A model generated the notes under the pieces. The model saw nothing but the letters and a program-made list of their open reading frames with translations. It was not told where the DNA came from and ran no database searches. A stretch of 64,000 bases of DNA from IDS-8 sp035304345 (lineage in GTDB: Bacteria > Pseudomonadota > Gammaproteobacteria > Steroidobacterales > Woeseiaceae), in contig DATGQE010000068.1 of the NCBI GenBank assembly GCA_035304345.1, positions 6,154-70,153 of the forward strand, in the 5' to 3' direction. The translations under genes and the position numbers were made by a program. Below are positions 34,544 through 41,445 of the stretch, in pieces (position 1 is the first letter of the stretch; every line of letters begins with the position of its first letter).

Positions 34544-36871
34544 TTACGGCGCGCCCGCCGCGGAAACCGAGGTCCGGGCGCGCTCGAGCAGGCGGCGCAC
34601 GGCGTCGAGCAGCATTGCGATCTCCGCATCGTCGCGGATCGGCACGAACAGCGGGCTGGTGCGTACCTGGGCGTGCCGGCGCCAGCCGTGCTCGTGGGCC
34701 TGCTCGAGGAAGTCGCGGGCCCGGACGCGATCGTTCCGCAGGCTCGCGATCGCGGCGCGGTAGTAGGCGGCGATGCCCGGGTAGCCGGTCTCCTGCTCGA
34801 AACGCGCAAGCCGCCGTTCGGCTTCCGCGAGCGTTTGCTCGGCCGCGTCTTCCTGGCCGGCGAGTTGCCGTGCGCGGGCGAAGTACAGCGCGTGCCAGTA
34901 GCCGGAAGCCATGTCCCAGTGGTTGTGGAACCTGTCCGGGTCGCGCGCGGCCAGCCCCTCGTATTCGCGCAGGGCGGTCTGCGCATCGCCGTTCATGAGC
35001 GCGGACAGCGCACGCCAGGGCGCCATGCCGGCATGCTCCGGGTAGCGCGCGGTCCATTCCTCGATCGCCTGCGCAAGCCCGGCGAAATCGCCTTGGTACT
35101 GGTGCCAGGCGACGAGCGCGTCGAGCAGGCCGAGCGGGTTCGCCGAGCGCGCGAGCGCGGCGTCGATCCATTCCCGGCTCTGCTCGATCTCGTCGAGCTC
35201 CAGCAAGACCCTGCCGAGCTCGGCGTACGCATGGCCCTGGCGGATGCCGCGCTCGATGCCCTGCCGGTACCAGTGAGCGGCTTCCGCGTGCCGGCCCGCG
35301 AGCCAGTTCAGGTAGCCGATGCCCCACCACGCATTGAGGTAAGCGGAGTCGATCTCCATGGCACGCAGCCAGGCGCGTTCCGCTTCCTCGAAGCGCCCGA
35401 GCTGCGCGAGGAGCGTGGCCTGGATGCTCATCGCGTGCACGTTGATCGGATCCCTCGCGAGAGCCAGCGCCGTGCGCGCGAGTGCCTCCTGGTTGCGTCC
35501 CATGGCGCGCAACGTCCAGGCCTGCATCGAAATGGAGCCGATGGCGTTCGGGTCGAGTGCCTGCACCGTGGCGAAGGCCTCGAGCGCGTCCGGTAACCGG
35601 TTCTCGTAGAACGCCAGCAGGCCGCGCGCGTGGTAGGCGAGCGTGCAGCGCGGGTCGAGCTGCAGGGCCGTGCGGATGAGCGCCTCGATCTCGGCGTGGA
35701 ACCCGGAGATCGGCTGCTCGGCGTACTGGCTCGTCAGCGCCAGCGTCTCGGCGAGGCCGGCGTGCGCGCGCGCGAACTGCGGGTCGAGCTCGATCGCGCG
35801 GCGAAACTCGCGGGCGGCCCGCTCGAGGCTCTCGACCGTCACCTTGCGCTGGAGGTGCTTGCCGAGGAGGTACGCTTCGAAGGCTTCCGGCGTGGTTTCC
35901 TCGGCGGCACTCGACGGCGGATCGAGGCGCGCCGCGAGCCGCGGCTCGAGCGCCGCGCCGACCTCCATCGCCACGTGATCCTGGATCGCGAACACGTCGG
36001 AGAACGGGCGCTCGTACACCCGGCTGAACAGGCGGAAGCCGCTCTGCACGTCGATGAGCTGCGCACCGATCCGCACCCGGTCGCCGTGCCGGCGCACGCT
36101 TCCCTCGAGGACGTACGCGACGCCGAGGGCGCGGCCGATCTCGCGCACGTCCTTGTGCGTGCCCTTGAAGGCGAACGCCGACGTGCGGGCGACGACCGCG
36201 AGCGGCTCGATGCTCGCGAGGCGGTGGATGAGCTCTTCCGACAGCCCGTCGCTGAAGTACTCGAGCTCGGGATCGTCGCTCAGGTTCGCGAACGGCAGCA
36301 CGGCGATGCCGTTCGGCGCGAGCGCCGCCTCGCGCGTGTCCACGGGCACCGGGCCGGGGCGCGGCAGCGCGAGCCAGGTGCCGAGCGCGAGCGCCGCGCC
36401 CGCGGCGAGCAGCCACGGCACGTAGCGCCGCGCGCGCGTGACGCCGGAGCGGTCGGGAAGCGGCGATTCCGCTTCCGCGGATGCCGCGTTCGCCGCGGCG
36501 TCGTCCTCGTCGCCGCGCGGGGAGGCGGGTTCGGGCGGGGCACCCCCCAGCGGGCAGGGACTCGCGATCAGGCGGTAGCCGCGGCGCGCCAGGGTCTCGA
36601 TGTAGCGGGGAGAGCGCGGGTCGTCGTCGAGCGCCTGGCGCAGGTCCGATATGCAGCGGGACAGCGTTTCGTCGGTGACGACGAGCCCCGCCCACACCTC
36701 GGCCATCAGCTCGTCACGGCTGAACACGCGGCCCGGCCGGGACGCCAGCGCCACCAGCACGGCCATGGGGCGCGGCCCGAGCCGCCGCAGGCCGGTCGGG
36801 GACACGACGGTGCCGTCTTCCGGACGTACCTCGCAGTCGCCGATCCTGAAGCCCCCGCCCAACTCTCCCAT
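34544..36871 (-). CDS. CadC-like winged-helix regulator with TolB-N-like and TPR domains
   Basis: A 775-residue membrane-bound transcription regulator. Residues ~5-105 form an OmpR/CadC-type winged helix (RRLGPRPMAVLVALASRPGR, FSRDELMAEVWAGLVVTDETLSRCI and RYIETLARRGYRL). One transmembrane helix (~160-180, YVPWLLAAGAALALGTWLA) precedes a TolB N-terminal-like domain (GIAVLPFANLSDDPELEYFSDGLSEELIHRL) and about 10 TPRs to the C-terminus. The ATG at 36869-36871 is preferred over a TTG at 36880. It is divergent from the exported gene cluster at 37095 and so is the prime candidate regulator of it. No signal-binding domain is named. Confidence 0.88.
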   Translation of the reverse strand: MGELGGGFRIGDCEVRPEDGTVVSPTGLRRLGPRPMAVLVALASRPGRVFSRDELMAEVWAGLVVTDETLSRCISDLRQALDDDPRSPRYIETLARRGYRLIASPCPLGGAPPEPASPRGDEDDAAANAASAEAESPLPDRSGVTRARRYVPWLLAAGAALALGTWLALPRPGPVPVDTREAALAPNGIAVLPFANLSDDPELEYFSDGLSEELIHRLASIEPLAVVARTSAFAFKGTHKDVREIGRALGVAYVLEGSVRRHGDRVRIGAQLIDVQSGFRLFSRVYERPFSDVFAIQDHVAMEVGAALEPRLAARLDPPSSAAEETTPEAFEAYLLGKHLQRKVTVESLERAAREFRRAIELDPQFARAHAGLAETLALTSQYAEQPISGFHAEIEALIRTALQLDPRCTLAYHARGLLAFYENRLPDALEAFATVQALDPNAIGSISMQAWTLRAMGRNQEALARTALALARDPINVHAMSIQATLLAQLGRFEEAERAWLRAMEIDSAYLNAWWGIGYLNWLAGRHAEAAHWYRQGIERGIRQGHAYAELGRVLLELDEIEQSREWIDAALARSANPLGLLDALVAWHQYQGDFAGLAQAIEEWTARYPEHAGMAPWRALSALMNGDAQTALREYEGLAARDPDRFHNHWDMASGYWHALYFARARQLAGQEDAAEQTLAEAERRLARFEQETGYPGIAAYYRAAIASLRNDRVRARDFLEQAHEHGWRRHAQVRTSPLFVPIRDDAEIAMLLDAVRRLLERARTSVSAAGAP

Positions 36872-37094
36872 GGGGCGCAAGTGTCGGGCGCGGCGGCACC
36901 GGATGCAACCTCGCCGCCGCGACGTGAACCCGCTGTCGGAACGGGCATTTTTTCCCCGTCATCGATTTCTCAGCACTTCCTCAGTTCTTCTTCAGGACCT
37001 GTCGCCCGCGAGCGGGCATGGTCGCGGCACCGACGAACGACAACGCGAGCCCCGGTTTCGCGACGCGCGACCGGCGGGCGAGGGGGTGACCGGC

Positions 37095-38030
37095 TTGAGA
37101 AGCATACTGGCGGCGCTGGCCTTGACGCTGGGCTGGCTGCTCTGGCCGTCCGGCGATGCGGCGGCGCAGGGCACGGAATTCAACCTTTCCTGCAACGACA
37201 ACGAGGTGCTGGTCGGGATCCGCGGCCGCCAGGGCTGGTGGATGGACGGCATCGCGGCCCGCTGCCGCCAGGTGAACGCCAACGGCGAGCTGGCATCGAC
37301 CGTGCGCACCACGGCCTACCGGGGTGGCAGCGGCGGCACGCAGCGCACCTTCGACTGCAACCGCCACGAGGTGATGGTCGGCTACAGCGGCGCGCTCGGC
37401 GACAACGGCTACGTGCTCCAGGTGCACGAGGTCATTTGCGCGCCCTGGGAGGCGAGCACCCGGACCGCCGGCACGCCGACGCGGGCGCTCAGCGCTTTCG
37501 AGAGGAAGGGCAGCGGCCGCTGGATGGCCGAGTCGTGCTTCGACGGCAAGGTCGGCTCCCGCCTGCGGGGCCGCGCCGGCATCTATCTCGACCGCCTCGG
37601 CGACATCGGGTGCCGGTATTTCCCCGGCGCCACGCCGCCGACGCGCCCGGCCGTGCAGCGGCCCGCACCGCCGCCGCCGCCACCGGTCACGAGCGCGCCG
37701 GTGCCGATCGGTCCGTCGGGCACCTGGAACGTGGCGCTCTGCCCCGAGCCCGCCAACCCGCCGTTCTCCTGGCAACCCGTTTCGGGAGCGGTCGCGTACA
37801 TCGTCGAGTTTCGCAACGAGACGCGGAACCGCACCACGACCCGCCGCGTGACGGGCACCAGCACCCACGCACCGGCACCCTTCCTCGAAGGCCACCAGTA
37901 CCGCTGGCGCGTACGCGGGACCAACTCCCAGGGTGACGGTCCGTGGTCGCCGTACCTGGGCTTCACCGGCGTGCAAGGCGCGAGCGCGGAAGGACCTTGC
38001 GTCATCGGGCGCCTCATCTCGCCGTTCTGA
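37095..38030 (+). CDS. Secreted protein with duplicated lectin-like repeats and fibronectin III-like domain
   Basis: About 311 residues if the TTG at 37095 is used (MRSILAALALTLGW), which follows GAGGGGG by about 8 bases; a GTG at 37086 is too close to that site. The signal ends AAAQ. The first ~130 residues hold two related segments (FNLSCNDNEVLVGIRGR with WWMDGIAARC, and FDCNRHEVMVGYSGA with YVLQVHEVIC), like tandem Cys-stabilised carbohydrate-binding modules seen in secreted bacterial proteins. A proline linker (PAPPPPPPVT) leads to a C-terminal domain resembling fibronectin type III (FSWQPVSGAVAYIVEF, QYRWRVRGTN). Function unknown. First of five packed exported-protein genes. Confidence 0.7.
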   Translation: MRSILAALALTLGWLLWPSGDAAAQGTEFNLSCNDNEVLVGIRGRQGWWMDGIAARCRQVNANGELASTVRTTAYRGGSGGTQRTFDCNRHEVMVGYSGALGDNGYVLQVHEVICAPWEASTRTAGTPTRALSAFERKGSGRWMAESCFDGKVGSRLRGRAGIYLDRLGDIGCRYFPGATPPTRPAVQRPAPPPPPPVTSAPVPIGPSGTWNVALCPEPANPPFSWQPVSGAVAYIVEFRNETRNRTTTRRVTGTSTHAPAPFLEGHQYRWRVRGTNSQGDGPWSPYLGFTGVQGASAEGPCVIGRLISPF

Positions 38031-38050
38031 TACGAACCGGAGAAACCGCA

Positions 38051-39202
38051 ATGAGCCATCACAGACGCAGCGAACCGCGCCGCCGTCCCCGACGCCGGAT
38101 GAAATCGAAGCGCATCGCCATGGCGTTGCTGCTCCTCGCGCCGGGTATCGGAGGCCCGGCACACGCCCAGCTCAAGGGCCTCACGGGCTCGGGGCTGTAC
38201 GACTTCCTGATCCAGACCAACTGCTTCGCGGTGAGCGCGCAGGCCGACACGAGAACGCCTTACTGGCTGTTTGACGGCACCTACCCGGACAACCGCGTGC
38301 CGCTGCTCGCGGCCGGCACGGCGAAGGGCATCGTCCGCACCGTGGACCTGGCGGACCAGGTGAGCTTCTCCTCCAGCCATCCGTCCATCGTGCAGCCGCC
38401 CCCGAAGATCCAGGCCGTCGGCGCGATCGGCGGTGTGCCTTACCAGCCCACGGAGGTGTTTTTCACCATCAAGGCGCCGTCCCGGCCGACGGACGTCGAC
38501 GTCACCGCGGAGGGATCGGCAACCTCCGTGGTCGGCGCCGTCGCGAGCCTCGGCCAGCCCAAGCGCGTGACGCGGAAGTTCCGCGTGTATCCGCCGCAGA
38601 AGATCAGCAAGGCCGTCATCGCGCCCGCGAAGTCGGCGTACGCGGACGGCGAGCGGCTGCGCATCGAGGTCACGCTGCCGTGGAGCATTCCGTTCTCCAC
38701 CGCCGAGGTGCGGATCGGGCAGCCCGTCTACAAGAATGCGAGCGGGCAGGACGTGCGCGCCCGGCTGCCGGAGTGGAAAGCCGGCAACGGCTATGCCGCG
38801 AAGCGCCTGCCCGTCCCGCCGAACGGCAACAAGGTCACGTTCGAGTTCGCGGCCGGCTTTCCCTCCGATGCGAAAGCGGAGAAGGTCGGCCCGGTCATCC
38901 ACCAGGCGTCGTTCACGGTGCCGGTGGAGCTCACGACCGACGGCTACTCGTGCCCGGGACTGATCACGAACCCGAGGACGGCCGAGGTTCGCTACACGGT
39001 GCAGAAGCGCCTCGACGTGAATCTCGACGCCAGGCCGGCCGGCGCGCTGCCGGGCCCGGTGCAGCAGGTTCCCGCCATCAGGCCGGGCAGCGGCACGGGC
39101 GGCGTCCCGGCGCCGCGGGATCCGCTGCCCGCGAAGCCGGACCCGGAGCCCGATCCGGACGGGAAACCGAAGCCCGCGCCGCGACCGGGGATACGGCAGT
39201 GA
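38051..39202 (+). CDS. Exported protein of unknown family, Ig-like, second in exported cluster
   Basis: A 383-residue protein with an Arg-rich N-terminus before a Sec signal (KSKRIAMALLLLAPGIGGPA, cleavage AHAQ). The mature part reads as beta-sandwich domains (~ residues 50-330) without a recognised family: a segment SSSHPSIVQPPPKIQAVG, a V-x-V pattern TDVDVTAEGSATSVVG, and a Cys in YSCPGLITN. The last 60 residues are Pro-rich and acidic (PAKPDPEPDPDGKPKPAPRP). ATG at 38051 is preceded by CGGAGAA. Its TGA overlaps the GTG start of the DUF4384 lipoprotein (GTGA). It may bind the other exported products; inference only. Confidence 0.75.
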   Translation: MSHHRRSEPRRRPRRRMKSKRIAMALLLLAPGIGGPAHAQLKGLTGSGLYDFLIQTNCFAVSAQADTRTPYWLFDGTYPDNRVPLLAAGTAKGIVRTVDLADQVSFSSSHPSIVQPPPKIQAVGAIGGVPYQPTEVFFTIKAPSRPTDVDVTAEGSATSVVGAVASLGQPKRVTRKFRVYPPQKISKAVIAPAKSAYADGERLRIEVTLPWSIPFSTAEVRIGQPVYKNASGQDVRARLPEWKAGNGYAAKRLPVPPNGNKVTFEFAAGFPSDAKAEKVGPVIHQASFTVPVELTTDGYSCPGLITNPRTAEVRYTVQKRLDVNLDARPAGALPGPVQQVPAIRPGSGTGGVPAPRDPLPAKPDPEPDPDGKPKPAPRPGIRQ

Positions 39203-40386
39203 AGCGCGGGTTTGCCCGGGCGGGCCTCGTCGCCGCGACCGCCTGCCTTTCGCTCGCCGCGTGCAAGACGCTGCCGCCCGCCGTGAGCACGGCCCTGGTG
39301 AGCTTCGGCCAGGACGTGCTCGCCGCCGCGGCCCAGAACTTCGCGCCGCAATACTCGTCGTCGCTGCAGGACCTGTTCTTCGCCATGGCGGAAGGCGCGA
39401 CCGGCATGCCGTTCACGCAGGCACCGGCGGGCGCCGACCCGTACGCGCAGGACGGGTACTACGACGGTAACGCGGGTTACGACGGGGCCTACGCCGATGG
39501 GCAGTACGGTGCGCCCTACCCGGACTACGGCCAGCCTCCCTACGCGCAGGACCCGTACCCGCAGGACCCGTACCCGCAGGATCCCTACGCGTCGGAGCCC
39601 TACGCGCAGGCACCCTACGCGCAGGACCCGTACGCGCAGGGGCAGTACCCGCAGGCACAGCCCGCGCCAGGGCAGCCCGCCCCGTACGACCCGCAGCAGT
39701 ACGGGCAGCCGCCGTACGGCCAGCCCGCCTATGCCACCCCGGGCTACGTCGACGCGGGCGCCGTGCAAGCGGGCCCCCACGGTGCGGCCGCCCCGGCCGG
39801 CATCGGGCTCGAGGTCGCCCTGCTGGCGCAGCAGCGCACGCCGGACGGGCAGGTCACGCTCAGGCCGGTGCGCGACGGGGAAACGCTGTACGACGGGCGC
39901 GGCGATCCCGCTCGCGGCGACAAGATCAAGATCTTTTTTTCCGCGAGCTGCGCCTGCCACGTGTACGTGATCGGCATCGACGCGACCGGCTACGTCGCGC
40001 AGATCTTTCCCGAGAGCCCCGGCGCGTCGAGCCTCGTGACGCCGGGCGCAAAGTACCTGGTGCCCGGCGGCACGGGATGGTGGGGGCTCGACGAGTACCG
40101 CGGCGTGGAGCAGGTGTATTTCATCGCCTCACGCGTGCGGCGCCCCGACATCGAGAACCTCGTGGCGCAACTGGCTGGGCAGCGGCCGAGCCTGCCCGCG
40201 AGTTACCGCGCGGTACGCGAGCCCGCCATCGTGCCCGTGCAGCGTGGGCTGGTGCAGGTCCAGTCGGCCGCGCCGACCGTGGTGCCGACCGAGTACGGCG
40301 CGGGGCAACCGGTCAGCCCGACGCTGTTCCAGTCGACGGTCGCCGACGCGGATCTCGTCATCACGCGCTGGTTCCACCACCAATGA
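39199..40386 (+). CDS. DUF4384 lipoprotein with Tyr/Pro/Gln-rich repeat linker
   Basis: A 395-residue lipoprotein. GTG start at 39199 overlaps the upstream stop. Signal peptide RGFARAGLVAATACLSLAAC ends at the lipobox. Residues ~85-195 are a low-complexity linker of repeats such as PYAQDPYPQDPY, rich in Tyr, Pro, Gln and Asp. The C-terminal domain (~215-390) matches DUF4384: a VRDGETLYDGRG segment, KIKIFFSASCACHVYVIGIDATGYVAQIFPE, a KYLVPGG turn and the IASRVRRPDIENL helix. DUF4384 domains are often found next to caspase-like peptidases; here the protease gene two places downstream is a C11 clostripain. Role in binding the protease is a guess. Confidence 0.85.
   Translation: MKRGFARAGLVAATACLSLAACKTLPPAVSTALVSFGQDVLAAAAQNFAPQYSSSLQDLFFAMAEGATGMPFTQAPAGADPYAQDGYYDGNAGYDGAYADGQYGAPYPDYGQPPYAQDPYPQDPYPQDPYASEPYAQAPYAQDPYAQGQYPQAQPAPGQPAPYDPQQYGQPPYGQPAYATPGYVDAGAVQAGPHGAAAPAGIGLEVALLAQQRTPDGQVTLRPVRDGETLYDGRGDPARGDKIKIFFSASCACHVYVIGIDATGYVAQIFPESPGASSLVTPGAKYLVPGGTGWWGLDEYRGVEQVYFIASRVRRPDIENLVAQLAGQRPSLPASYRAVREPAIVPVQRGLVQVQSAAPTVVPTEYGAGQPVSPTLFQSTVADADLVITRWFHHQ
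39541..39659 (+). repeat. In-frame tandem repeats in the DUF4384 gene
   Basis: About seven imperfect 15-base units, roughly TACGCGCAGGACCCG, encode YAQDP-type pentads. They give a flexible, Tyr-rich linker. Such arrays vary in copy number, so length may differ among strains. Confidence 0.65.
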
Positions 40387-40393
40387 GGTTGCC

Positions 40394-41416
40394 ATGAGAA
40401 CGAAGACGCTGTTGCCCGCCGCGCTGGCCGCATCGCTGCTCGCCGTCGCCTGCGACTCGCGCTCGGACGAGCCCGCGGACATCCAGAAGGGCCTCGTCCC
40501 GGTCGACGATGCCGCACCGGCGGCGTCCGTGCCGGCGCCCGGTCCGGCCCTGGGTGTCGCCGCGCCCGCGCCGCCCGCTGCCGGCGTGCCCCTCGAGACC
40601 GGCCGGCAGTACGCGGCCGGCACCCGGGTCGAGTCGACCGCCGACGGCGTGTCGTTCGTCGTTCCGGACGAGTGGCTCGGCGGCCTGCCGCCGGGCGCGG
40701 CGGCGTTCATGTTCGGCTCGAACACGCGCGCGGGGCTGGGCCTCGCGATCATGCGCGGCGCGACGAGCTGGCAGGAGATCGAGCTGTTCCTGAACCAGCC
40801 GCAGGACCTCGGCGACGGCGTCGTGTTGTACCCGAGCTCCTCCGGGCAGAGGACCGCACGCGGCTACGAGATCGGCTTTGCGAACGCGATGTACGCCGGG
40901 CACGCGATCGGCCGCCTGGGCCCCGGCGGCAACGGCATCGTCGTGTTCTTCGGCGGTCCGGCCGGCGATCGCGACTACTACGTGGGGCTCGCGGCGCGCA
41001 CGGCGGACTCCGTCGCGTTCGGCACGCCGCGCGCGAGCGCGGCCGTGGGCCAGTGGCAGGGCTACCTGGCCGGCATGATGCTGAAGCGCATGGACTCCTA
41101 TTACAGCGGCAGCTACGACGGCAGCTACGTCGGCGGCAGCTCCTCGGAAACCCTGCACCTCTGCAGCGACGGCTCGTACGCGTACTACTCCAGCTCCAGC
41201 GTGGCGGCCGACGGCGGCGCCGGCACCACCGGCTACGGTGCCGGCGGCGCCGCGGACACCGGGCGCTGGTCCGTGGAGACGATGGGCGACCGCGTGCTGC
41301 TGACGCTGCAGTCTCACAGTGGCGAGTTCTCGCAGCACGCGGTGGAAGTGCGGGGCGAAGCGACCTACGTCGACGGCGAGCGCGCGTACCGCGTGCAAAG
41401 CGATCGCTGCCGATGA
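40394..41416 (+). CDS. Exported lipoprotein, fourth gene of the C11-protease cluster
   Basis: A 340-residue lipoprotein (lipobox LLAVAC). After a Pro/Ala-rich linker (~25-75) there is a ~150-residue globular region (ADGVSFVVPDEWLGGLPPGA, a SWQEIELFLNQPQDLGDG helix and the GYEIGFANAMYAGHAIG segment), a Ser/Tyr stretch (SSYDGSYVGGSSSE), and a C-terminal part GRWSVETMGDRVLLTLQSHSG that resembles the lipocalin-like tail of the following protease. No family is assigned. A start ATG at 40394, seven bases after the DUF4384 stop, and an overlap with a possible start of the next gene, show it is in the same operon. Confidence 0.72.
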   Translation: MRTKTLLPAALAASLLAVACDSRSDEPADIQKGLVPVDDAAPAASVPAPGPALGVAAPAPPAAGVPLETGRQYAAGTRVESTADGVSFVVPDEWLGGLPPGAAAFMFGSNTRAGLGLAIMRGATSWQEIELFLNQPQDLGDGVVLYPSSSGQRTARGYEIGFANAMYAGHAIGRLGPGGNGIVVFFGGPAGDRDYYVGLAARTADSVAFGTPRASAAVGQWQGYLAGMMLKRMDSYYSGSYDGSYVGGSSSETLHLCSDGSYAYYSSSSVAADGGAGTTGYGAGGAADTGRWSVETMGDRVLLTLQSHSGEFSQHAVEVRGEATYVDGERAYRVQSDRCR

Positions 41417-41445
41417 CCATGGCCGTCCAGCAGAAGGAATCCACG

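Noticed and set aside
34464..36695. Alternative long minus-strand frame across the CadC-like regulator gene
   Set aside because: Arg/Ala-rich noise frame; the winged-helix/TPR frame in the same place is clearly real.
39541..39659. Regular short repeats, considered as a CRISPR array
   Set aside because: They are contiguous 15-base units without unique spacers, in frame inside a gene.
41413..41445. Upstream ATG start for the C11 protease
   Set aside because: It overlaps the previous stop (ATGA) and is possible, but the ATG at 41446 has AGAAGGA at proper spacing and begins a good signal peptide.
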